A stretch of 64,000 nucleotides of DNA from CAIQJJ01 sp964606085 (lineage in GTDB: Bacteria > Chloroflexota > Anaerolineae > Anaerolineales > UBA4823), in assembly GCA_964606085.1 (NCBI GenBank), contig CAZSFD010000012.1, positions 1 to 64,000 of the forward strand, read 5' to 3'. The translations under genes were made by a program, and so were the position numbers. This document shows, piece after piece, positions 31,017 through 38,097 of the stretch. The notes under the pieces were generated by a model, which ran no database searches, was not told the DNA's origin, and saw only the letters and a list, made by a program, of their open reading frames with translations. Position 1 is the stretch's first letter. The number at the start of each line of letters is the position of its first letter.

Positions 31017-31819
31017 ATGAGCGATTCACCCCCTAACCCCTGCACTCAACCGGCTTTCCCCTGGAAACTGTGGCTGTATACCAATTATGACTGCAACCTG
31101 CGCTGCAGCTATTGTCTGGTGAAATCCAGCCCCAACGCGCCGCGGCGAACCCTGGGGCTGGAGAATGTCAGGCGCCTGGTCACAGAAGCCATCGAGATGG
31201 GCTTCTGCGACGTTTTTTTACCGGGGGCGAACCGTTTCTCCTGAAAGACATCTACGAAATGCTGAGTTATTCCTCGGCGCGGGTGAAAACCACCGTGCTG
31301 ACGAATGCCATGATCCTGCAGGGCCAACGCCTGGATCGGCTGTGCGAAATTGCCAACGAGAACCTGATCATCCAGGTCAGCCTGGATGGGGGCAACGCCG
31401 ACGATCACGACCATTATCGCGGGCGCGGCGCGTGGCAGAAAACGGTCGAGGCGATCCAACGCTTGCAGGGGCGCGGCTTTCGCGTGCGTTTAAGCACCAC
31501 CGAGACGCCCGTTAACACCCACCGGCTGGAGGAAATCTGCGCTTTTCATCGCAGCCTGGGCATTCCCGATGAAGATCACTTCGTGCGCCCCCTGGCAAAA
31601 CGCGGTTATTCCAAAGAAGGGCTGGATTTGAACATGACCAATGTCATCCCCGAAGTGACCGCCAACCTGGATGGCATTTTCTGGCACCCCTTCTCCACCG
31701 ACGCCGATATGCAGGTCAGCCGCTCGCTCTTTCCGCTGGCTGAGGCCGTGAAACGCATTCAAGAGCAGCTCGAAGTGATCGCCCGCACCGGCAGCGCCGG
31801 GTTGAAGACATTTACCTGA
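31017..31819 (+). pseudogene. Radical SAM protein with -1 frameshift in a T7 run
   Basis: The first frame (31017-31244) has the cluster motif DCNLRCSYC and runs to GFCDVF. The second frame then continues with FTGGEPFLLKDIYEMLSYSS, VSLDGGNADDHDHYRG and so on to 31819. The junction is the tract GACG followed by seven T and ACCGGG (about 31212-31222); eight T would restore DVFFTGGEPF. The joined protein would be about 267 residues, a normal size for a small radical SAM enzyme. It may be a sequencing error, phase variation or a true pseudogene. It heads a run of genes with sulfur-related names, and its own substrate is unknown. Confidence 0.8.
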
Positions 31820-31879
31820 GGGTGAAAACCGCGCTTCCGTTGGAAGCGCTAAACCTGTTGGATTGAAAAGGAGTGGACG

Positions 31880-32395
31880 ATGATTCAAGCATTTGTATTT
31901 ATCGAAGCAGAACCGGCCCGTACCCAGGAGTTGGTTCAAGAACTGGCCGGCATGCGCCTGGCGGCCTCGGTGATCAAGGAAGTCTATGCCGTCACGGGGC
32001 GTTGGGATTTGATCGCCCGCATCGAAAGCCCGGATGTCACCAGCCTGGGCGATTGAGTGGCCAATGGCATTGGCAACGCCGTGGGCGTTCGACACACCGA
32101 AACGAGCCTGATCATCTGGTCGGGCGAACCAGCGAAGAAAGCTGCCGAGATCAAAAAAGCTGACGCCACCCCGCTCTTCAACGCCGATCAGTTTTACGAT
32201 GCCGGCGATCAGGGCTGCGCCGCCGGCCCGATGGATGAGATTGCCGGGATCATGCGCAAAATGGCTTCGGGGCAGTTATTGGAAATTCACGCCACCGACG
32301 CCGCCGTATCCATTGACATCGCCGCCTGGTGCCGCATGACCGGCCATCAATTACTCGAAGAGCGCGGCGGTCACTATCTTATTCAGCATAAATAA
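31880..32395 (+). pseudogene. AsnC ligand-binding domain fused to TusA-like domain, split by UGA
   Basis: The frame starts at 31880 with AAAGGAG upstream: IQAFVFIEAEPARTQELVQE through GRWDLIARIESPDVTSLGD is the Lrp/AsnC ligand-binding (RAM) domain. A TGA at 32054-32056 follows, then the same frame goes on with VANGIGNAVGVRHTETSLII, completing that domain. A TusA/SirA-like sulfurtransferase domain comes next (FYDAGDQGCAAGPMDEIAG, then AAWCRMTGHQLLEERGGHY) with the active-type Cys in DQGCAAG. GTG directly follows the TGA, so re-initiation at 32057 could still give a 112-residue TusA-like protein. Readthrough or a sequence error are alternatives. Confidence 0.75.
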
Positions 32396-32405
32396 GGAGA
32401 TTCCG

Positions 32406-32765
32406 ATGGCAACTGTCATGATTCACAACACGCACGGCAAAGACGATGTTGAACGCGCTACCCTGGCTGTGGTGGTTGCGAATGCCGCCCTCACCGCCGG
32501 GCAAGAAGCAGTCCTGCTCCTGACGATTGACGGCGTGTGGATCGCCACGCGCGGCTATGCCGATGGCCTGCAAGCCGATGGCTTTGCGCCCCTGGCGGGC
32601 GTGCTGGATACCTTCGTCAAGAACGGCGGCCAGGTTTGGGTGTGCGGAACGTGCATCAAACCGCGCAACATCACTGCCGAACAGCTTATCGAAGGCTCAA
32701 AAGTGGTCGGCGCAGCCGTGGCGGTCGAAGCCCTGGTCAACGGCGCGCAGACCTTGAGTTTTTAG
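32406..32765 (+). CDS. DsrE-family protein
   Basis: A 119-residue cytoplasmic protein of the DsrE/DsrF-like fold. VMIHNTHGKDDVERATLAVV is the usual first strand and helix. GGQVWVCGTCIKPRNI places two Cys at the site where DsrE proteins carry a persulfide. Together with the TusA-like gene 10 bases upstream it suggests a small sulfur-relay or redox module. RBS AAGGAG precedes the ATG. The acceptor is unknown. Confidence 0.85.
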   Translation: MATVMIHNTHGKDDVERATLAVVVANAALTAGQEAVLLLTIDGVWIATRGYADGLQADGFAPLAGVLDTFVKNGGQVWVCGTCIKPRNITAEQLIEGSKVVGAAVAVEALVNGAQTLSF

Positions 32766-32791
32766 GTACGGCGAACTTAATTTCGCCGTAC
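32766..32791. repeat. Palindrome GTACGGCGAA...TTTCGCCGTAC
   Basis: An interrupted palindrome between the DsrE-like and DoxX-like genes. A close relative (GTATGACGAA...TTTCGTCGTAC) lies at 35904-35929. Both have TTAATT-like centres and so belong to one dispersed family. Confidence 0.6.
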
Positions 32792-32808
32792 ACGCCACGG
32801 AGGCTGAT

Positions 32809-33483
32809 ATGCTCACCCTGTTTGATTCTCACACCACCCGCTTCGATACCTGGCTGTACAAAATCGGCATGTTGATCGCCCGGTTGGGGCTGGCCTACCT
32901 GTTTTTCACCCAGCTTTTTTGGAAGCTGCCGCCCAACTTCGGCTGCGCCAACGACTTTGCCTTCCCAAAACCCGCCGAAAGCAACCACTGGACCGCCAAC
33001 GGCAGCAGCGGCCTATGCTACTGGATGGGCCTGGAGTCCATCTTCGCCTCCAAGCCGCGCCAGGTGTTGATCGCCGACATGCGTCCGGCGGGCCTGCCTA
33101 CGATCAGCCTCAACATCACCCCGCTGGCCCAACTTAACGGACTACTGCTGGATAACCTGTTTATCCCGCAAATTCGCCTGTTTGGCTGGTTGATCTGGCT
33201 GGCCGAGTTTTGGATCTTCCTCTCGATGCTGCTGGGCCTGTTCACCCGCCTGGGGGCGCTGGTTTCCATTGGCGTCTCGCTGCAACTCTACATCGGCCTG
33301 GCCAACATCCCGCGCCCGTTTGAATGGGAGTGGAGCTACGGCACGATGGTTGTGCTTTCGTTTGCCATGCTGGCCGCCGCTGCCGGGCGCACCCTGGGCG
33401 TAGATGCCTGGCTGCGCCGCAAGCTGGCCGGCCCCGCCGAGCGCGGCAACCGCCTGGCAAAAATCGGCCTCCTGCTTACCTGA
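32809..33483 (+). CDS. DoxX-like polytopic membrane protein
   Basis: A 224-residue membrane protein with four hydrophobic helices: IARLGLAYLFFTQLFWKLPP, IRLFGWLIWLAEFWIFLSML, RLGALVSIGVSLQLYIGLA and TMVVLSFAMLAAAAGR. The pattern fits the DoxX/DoxD (thiosulfate:quinone oxidoreductase-like) superfamily. A long loop between helices one and two holds two Cys. GGAGG lies seven bases upstream of the start. The stop is one base before the next ATG. It may belong with the DsrE and TusA-like genes, but this is not shown. Confidence 0.7.
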   Translation: MLTLFDSHTTRFDTWLYKIGMLIARLGLAYLFFTQLFWKLPPNFGCANDFAFPKPAESNHWTANGSSGLCYWMGLESIFASKPRQVLIADMRPAGLPTISLNITPLAQLNGLLLDNLFIPQIRLFGWLIWLAEFWIFLSMLLGLFTRLGALVSIGVSLQLYIGLANIPRPFEWEWSYGTMVVLSFAMLAAAAGRTLGVDAWLRRKLAGPAERGNRLAKIGLLLT

Positions 33484-33484
33484 T

Positions 33485-34159
33485 ATGCACCTTCCCCCAA
33501 CGCTGCTGGTGGTCGCCAAGCAACCGGCCCCCGGCCAAACCAAAACCCGCCTGTGCCCGCCGCTGACCCCCGCCCAGGCAGCGGATTTATACGAGTGTTT
33601 CCTGCGCGACACGCTGGCCGTGATGCGCAAAGTGCCGGGCGTTCAACGCGCCATCGCCTTCCTGCCCGAAGACGCCGGCGGTTATTTCAACCAGCTTGCC
33701 CCGGATATGGTACTGACCCCTCAGCGCGGCGCGGCGTTGGGCGAGCGCCTCGATCATCTGTTGAGCGAGGCGCTCGCAAACGGCGCGCCGCGGGCGGTGG
33801 TGATGGATAGCGACAGCCCCACCCTGCCGCCCGATTATCTCGTCCAGGCATTCAAACGCCTCGATGAGGCTGATGTGGTTCTCGGCCCGACCCGCGACGG
33901 CGGCTACTACCTGATCGGCCTCAAGCAGCCCCAGCCGCATCTGCTGCGCCAGGTGCAGATGAGCACCCCGCACGTTCTGGCCGATACGCTGGCTCTGGCT
34001 GAAGCCACCGGCTTGACGGTTTCGCTGCTGCCCACCTGGTATGACGTGGACACCATCGCCGATCTGCACCAACTCGACAGCGAAATCACTGCCAACCCAA
34101 ACGGAATCGCCCCCGCCACCCGTCGCTGGCTGGCCCAGGCAGCCTGGCGCACCCCATAA
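33485..34159 (+). CDS. DUF2064 (TIGR04282-type) glycosyltransferase-like protein
   Basis: A 224-residue GT-A fold protein. TLLVVAKQPAPGQTKTRLCP is the nucleotide-sugar binding start, and VVMDSDSPTLPPDYLVQAF and VVLGPTRDGGYYLIGLK are the family blocks. Members are annotated near arsenosugar and other small-molecule glycosylation genes. The start at 33485 is one base after the previous stop. It is followed three bases later by a GT2 gene, as is common for this family. Confidence 0.85.
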   Translation: MHLPPTLLVVAKQPAPGQTKTRLCPPLTPAQAADLYECFLRDTLAVMRKVPGVQRAIAFLPEDAGGYFNQLAPDMVLTPQRGAALGERLDHLLSEALANGAPRAVVMDSDSPTLPPDYLVQAFKRLDEADVVLGPTRDGGYYLIGLKQPQPHLLRQVQMSTPHVLADTLALAEATGLTVSLLPTWYDVDTIADLHQLDSEITANPNGIAPATRRWLAQAAWRTP

Positions 34160-34162
34160 ACC

Positions 34163-34837
34163 ATGCGCGTCTCCCTGATCATCCCCGCCCTGAACGAAGC
34201 CGAATGTCTCGCACCGCTGCTGGCCGAAATCCCTGCCGGGCTGGTGGCGCAGGTGATCGTGGTGGATAACGGCTCCACCGACGCCACCGCCGAGGTCGCC
34301 CGGAAATGCGGCGTGCAGGTGGTGGCCGAACCCCGCCGCGGCTATGGGGCTGCCTGCGCCGCCGGGGTGGACGCCGCCGATGGGGATGTGCTGGCCTTCA
34401 TGGATGGCGATGGCAGCTTCGCCCCCGCCGAACTGCCGCGCCTGCTGGCCCCGCTCGCCCAAAACCAGGCCGATCTGGCCCTGGGTGCGCGGCGACTGGA
34501 TGCATCCAACCGCCGCGCCATGCCGCCGCACCAACGCCTGGGCAACCAGCTTTTCGTCGGGTTGCTGCGCCTGCGTTTTGGCCTGTCGTTGACCGATCTC
34601 GGCCCTTTCCGCGCCATCCGGCGCGACCTGCTGCTCGAACTGAAGATGCAGGAAGCCACTTACGGTTGGCCGTTAGAGATGATCGTCAAAACCGCCCGCC
34701 GCGGCCGCCCCATCGTCGAGCTGCCCGTCACCTACCGCCCACGTTTTGCCGGGCAATCCAAAGTCAGCGGCACGCTGCGGGGAACGATCCTGACCGCCTA
34801 CCGCTTCACGCGTGTCATCCTGCGTTACGCCTACTGA
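34163..34837 (+). CDS. Family 2 glycosyltransferase
   Basis: A 224-residue cytoplasmic glycosyltransferase: MRVSLIIPALNEAECLAPLL, VIVVDNGSTDAT, then the metal-binding DGDGSF and the acceptor-side YGWPLEMIVKTARRGRPIVE. It resembles dolichyl-phosphate mannose synthase-type enzymes but lacks C-terminal membrane helices. It forms a unit with the DUF2064 gene upstream and the SPASM radical SAM gene downstream. Confidence 0.88.
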   Translation: MRVSLIIPALNEAECLAPLLAEIPAGLVAQVIVVDNGSTDATAEVARKCGVQVVAEPRRGYGAACAAGVDAADGDVLAFMDGDGSFAPAELPRLLAPLAQNQADLALGARRLDASNRRAMPPHQRLGNQLFVGLLRLRFGLSLTDLGPFRAIRRDLLLELKMQEATYGWPLEMIVKTARRGRPIVELPVTYRPRFAGQSKVSGTLRGTILTAYRFTRVILRYAY

Positions 34838-34842
34838 TCCCC

Positions 34843-35898
34843 ATGTTCAACATCTCCCCTCACGCCCGCGCCCTCACCCGCAACGAACTGCCCACACAGG
34901 TCTACCTCGAAGTCACCAACTACTGCAACTCGCTGTGCATCTCCTGCCCGCTGACCTACAATCACTTCCTGCCCTACGAAGCCAAACACCACCTGGCGTG
35001 GGAAGATTTCTGCCGCATCGTGGATCAATTCCCCCGTCTGGAGCGCGTCGTCCTGCACGGCATTGGCGAGCCGCTGCTCAACAAAGACCTGCCGCGCTTC
35101 GTGGCCTATCTCAAGGAACGCAACGCCCACGTCATCTTCAACACCAACGCCATTCTGCTCAATCAAAAGCGTGGCGATGCCCTGGCCGCCGCCGGGCTGG
35201 ATGAACTGCGCGTCTCGCTGGACGCCATCACCCCTGATCTGTACGCCCAACTGCGCGGCGTTGACCGCCTGCCACAGGTGATTGATAACCTCACGGCCTT
35301 CATCGCCCGCCATGGGGGACGCGAGCGCCCGAAGGTTTCGCTGTGGTGGGTGGCCATGCAGGCCAACCTGCCGCAACTGCCCGATTTTGTGCGCCTGGCA
35401 GCGCAAATCGGCGTTGCCGAAGTGTATCTGCAACGGCTGGTCTATTTTGGGGGTGGGGAGCAACTGGCCGACGATACGACCATGAAAGCGGAGCAATCGC
35501 TGTATGCCTCGTTGGAACAGCAGCAGGCAGCGATCATCCAAACCTGTGAAGCATTGGCCGCCGAATTGGGCCTGGCGTTTCGCGCTTCGGGGGCGGCCAC
35601 ACCCTCCGAGAGCGTCGCCCTCAACCGGGCGATCACCGCCACGGGGGATTACCCCTGGCAAGGCTGTATGCGCCCGTGGGTGCTGATGTACATCACCGCC
35701 AACGGCACGGCGCTGCCCTGTTGTATTTCCCCTTTTGCCACGCAAGATTATGCTCAAATCATCCTGGGAAATGTGATCGAACACCCGGTGGCAGAAATCT
35801 GGAATGGCGCACCCTACCAGGCGTTACGGTCTGCCGTGTTGGGTCAATCGCCTGCGCCGTGGCCGTGCCAGCACTGCGGGGTCAAGTGGAGCCTGTAA
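34843..35898 (+). CDS. Radical SAM protein with SPASM-like C-terminus
   Basis: A 351-residue radical SAM enzyme with YCNSLCISCP as cluster motif (Cys spacing 3 and 2), then LHGIGEPLLNKDLPRFVAYL and LDELRVSLDAITPDLYAQLR. The C-terminal third has GCMRPWVLMYITANGTALPCC and PCQHCGVKW, typical of an auxiliary-cluster SPASM domain. The substrate is unknown; such proteins often modify peptides, sugars or arsenic compounds. The start at 34843 is five bases after the GT2 stop. Confidence 0.88.
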   Translation: MFNISPHARALTRNELPTQVYLEVTNYCNSLCISCPLTYNHFLPYEAKHHLAWEDFCRIVDQFPRLERVVLHGIGEPLLNKDLPRFVAYLKERNAHVIFNTNAILLNQKRGDALAAAGLDELRVSLDAITPDLYAQLRGVDRLPQVIDNLTAFIARHGGRERPKVSLWWVAMQANLPQLPDFVRLAAQIGVAEVYLQRLVYFGGGEQLADDTTMKAEQSLYASLEQQQAAIIQTCEALAAELGLAFRASGAATPSESVALNRAITATGDYPWQGCMRPWVLMYITANGTALPCCISPFATQDYAQIILGNVIEHPVAEIWNGAPYQALRSAVLGQSPAPWPCQHCGVKWSL

Positions 35899-35903
35899 AA
35901 AAC

Positions 35904-35929
35904 GTATGACGAAATTAATTTCGTCGTAC
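35904..35929. repeat. 26-bp palindrome covering a start codon
   Basis: The element GTATGACGAA-attaat-TTCGTCGTAC has one mismatch. It supplies the ATG at 35906 used for the next gene and thereby its first codons. It is of the same family as the palindrome at 32766-32791. Confidence 0.65.
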
Positions 35930-37528
35930 ACTGGGTGGATCAGTGGCCCCACGAGAAAAATCTTCTGGTTAGGGGGAATTGCCCTGGCCCTGGTGGGGTT
36001 GTGTACGCTGCTGGCCTGGCGTTACCCACTCGGCCCCAGCCTGGTTGATCCACGCGCCTCGTGGGTTACGCAGGTGGCCCCCACCCTCCCAAACGCTGCC
36101 TTGCACCTCGCCATTTACCTGGGCCTGACCCTGCTCTACCTCGCCGCCCTGCGCCTGCTGCGCCCATCCGAGCAGCAAACTGCCCATTTTCGCCGCGGAT
36201 CGGTGGGGATCGTGGCCGCCACATGGCTGGCCTGTTCGGCGGCGCTGATGGCCGCCGCCCCGGCGGGCGAATCGCACGATATTTTTGATTATTTGTTTCG
36301 CGGGCGCATGATGGTGGAATATGGCGGCAACCCGCTGGTAGATGTGCCTGAAAAATATGGCCTGACCACCCCCTACACGCGCTTCCTGGCCTGGCGCAAA
36401 AACGTGGATACCTACGGCCCGCTGTGGGAGGCCGCCAGCGCCGCCGTGGCCGGCGGTGTGCGCCAGGTGACGCAAGGGCTGGGCTGGTGGCTTGACCGCC
36501 CGGCTTCCTGCCCGTGGTCGCCAGAATCATGCCGGCTATTGATCAGCTACATCAGCGGTTACCGCCTGCTGGCAATTCTGCTGACCGGGCTATCGGGCTG
36601 TTTCGTGTTCGAGAGGGTGCAACATGACCGCCCATCGTTTGCTCCGCTGGCGCTGGCGGCATGGCTGCTCAGCCCCATGACCTTGATCGCTACCGCCCTG
36701 GGCGGCCACAACGACGCGCTCATGATTGTCATCCTCCTGGCTGGCTGGTGGCTGTTGCAGCGCGCCCGCCTGTTTTGGGCAATCCTGGCGTTGATCCTGG
36801 CGGCGCACGTCAAGCTGACGGCGTTGATCTGGCTGCCAGCCTGTGCGTGGTGGATCATCTGGCGTTGGGGGTGGGTGCGAGCAATCAAGGTAGGTCTGGC
36901 GAGTGTGGTCAGCGGGGCGGCGCTTTCCTGGCTCTTGTATGCTCCCTTTGGCGGCTGGCAGACGCTGCCACCGATGCTGCAGGAACGGTCGGCCTATCTG
37001 GCGAACTCAGTGTGGCGCATCTTGAAATACCTGCTGACCGATTTGTGGGGCTGGCCCGCTGGGAACGCCCATCAACTCAGCATCGGCCTGGCAAACGGAT
37101 TTTTTCTGGCTGGCGCGTTGCTGATCCCCTTATGGCTCTTCAATTTTCGGCCCAAACGCTGGCGCAGCGAGCCAATCCCACCCGAAGCAGGGGATCGAAC
37201 CTTGTGGCGGTCGTTGGCTGCTGTCAGCCTGTGGTATTTGCTGGCGGGTTCCTTCTGGTTTCAGCACTGGTATCTCTTGTGGGTTTTAGCGCCCGCCGCC
37301 TTCCTGCCAGACAGCCGCTTAACCCGCACGCTGCTGCCGTGGCTGGCTTTCGGCGCGCTATCCTCCAATGCGGCGATGAGTTTCTTGCTGGCAACGACGC
37401 TCAAGGATGCGCCGCCTATAGCAGGCTATGTTTGGGTAGTAGCGATGATTTGGGGGCCAATGCTGCTGGCGGCTTTCATTTCACAAATTGTCCGCCGACG
37501 TGCCATGCCCGATCATCTGATGCAGTGA
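35906..37528 (+). CDS. Polytopic mannosyltransferase-like membrane protein
   Basis: A 540-residue protein with about twelve hydrophobic helices, resembling polyprenol-phosphate-dependent mannosyltransferases (GT-C, DUF2029/GT87-like). The first large loop has SHDIFDYLFRGRMMVEYGGN with an acidic pair where GT-C enzymes place the catalytic Asp. Later segments include LATALGGHNDALMIVILLAG-type helices and AHVKLTALIWLPACAWWIIW. The first seven or so residues come from a dispersed palindrome, so a later start near 35930 is possible. It likely glycosylates a lipid- or protein-bound acceptor at the membrane. It is the last glycosylation gene before the Fur homologue. Confidence 0.75.
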   Translation: MTKLISSYTGWISGPTRKIFWLGGIALALVGLCTLLAWRYPLGPSLVDPRASWVTQVAPTLPNAALHLAIYLGLTLLYLAALRLLRPSEQQTAHFRRGSVGIVAATWLACSAALMAAAPAGESHDIFDYLFRGRMMVEYGGNPLVDVPEKYGLTTPYTRFLAWRKNVDTYGPLWEAASAAVAGGVRQVTQGLGWWLDRPASCPWSPESCRLLISYISGYRLLAILLTGLSGCFVFERVQHDRPSFAPLALAAWLLSPMTLIATALGGHNDALMIVILLAGWWLLQRARLFWAILALILAAHVKLTALIWLPACAWWIIWRWGWVRAIKVGLASVVSGAALSWLLYAPFGGWQTLPPMLQERSAYLANSVWRILKYLLTDLWGWPAGNAHQLSIGLANGFFLAGALLIPLWLFNFRPKRWRSEPIPPEAGDRTLWRSLAAVSLWYLLAGSFWFQHWYLLWVLAPAAFLPDSRLTRTLLPWLAFGALSSNAAMSFLLATTLKDAPPIAGYVWVVAMIWGPMLLAAFISQIVRRRAMPDHLMQ

Positions 37529-37558
37529 CGCTCCCTGGCCGATGAATGGCTGGCCCAA

Positions 37559-37927
37559 TTGCAGGCTGGCGGCTACCGGCTGACCACGCCGCTGCGTGTG
37601 CTGGTCGAGTTGCTCGTCAACACCACGCGCGCCCTCGGCCCGGTGGATCTCTACGACCTGGGGCGGCGCGAGTATCCCAAGATGGGCCTGGTGACGGTCT
37701 ACCGCACGCTCGAAAAGCTGGAAGAACTCGGCCTGATCACCCGCGTTCATCAAGCCAACGGCTGCCACGCTTACCTGCGGGCCGCCAACGGCCACGAACA
37801 CATTTTGCTGTGTACGCGCTGCGGGCGGGTGGAATACTTTGCTGGCGATGACCTGACCATGTTGATGACGCGCGTGGCCCAGCAAAGCGGGTTTGTCATT
37901 CAAGAACACTGGCTGCAACTGCAGTAA
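37559..37927 (+). CDS. Fur-family transcriptional regulator, short C-terminus
   Basis: An approximately 122-residue Fur homologue. The winged-helix part (GYRLTTPLRVLVELLVNTTR, then LGRREYPKMGLVTVYRTLEK) and the metal-sensor start (HANGCHAYLRAANGHEHILL-like, then CTRCGRVEYF) are clear. The usual second Cys pair at the C-terminus is missing, since it stops at HWLQLQ. No good ATG is present: TTG at 37559 is the best visible start, and CTG at 37550 is an alternative. It sits 30 bases after the membrane protein gene. The metal or peroxide specificity cannot be assigned. Confidence 0.8.
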   Translation: MQAGGYRLTTPLRVLVELLVNTTRALGPVDLYDLGRREYPKMGLVTVYRTLEKLEELGLITRVHQANGCHAYLRAANGHEHILLCTRCGRVEYFAGDDLTMLMTRVAQQSGFVIQEHWLQLQ

Positions 37928-37946
37928 CATCTCAATAAACTGGGGA

Positions 37947-38007
37947 GGTGCAACGCACTTGGGTATCAAACGAGTAATTTTCGGGCCAAAACCAAGTGCG
38001 TTGCACC
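37947..38007. repeat. 16-bp inverted repeat between convergent genes
   Basis: GGTGCAACGCACTTGG at 37947-37962 pairs exactly with 37992-38007. Imperfect pairing extends outward (CTCAATAAA... with ...TTTATTGAAAAG). It lies between the Fur homologue and the STAND regulator, which converge. It might serve as a terminator-like structure, but it lacks a clean T-run. Confidence 0.6.
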
Positions 38008-38097
38008 TTATGCCCCGTTTTATTGAAAAGATACTCCGTTCATTTGTGTTCTTCGCGCACCTGGTGGTTCAAAACCCTTGCACAAACAGCAAGAACT

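Noticed and set aside
31880..32056. UGA decoded as tryptophan or selenocysteine
   Set aside because: UGA serves as the normal stop in many genes of the window and no SECIS-like structure was noticed after it. A point mutation is simpler.
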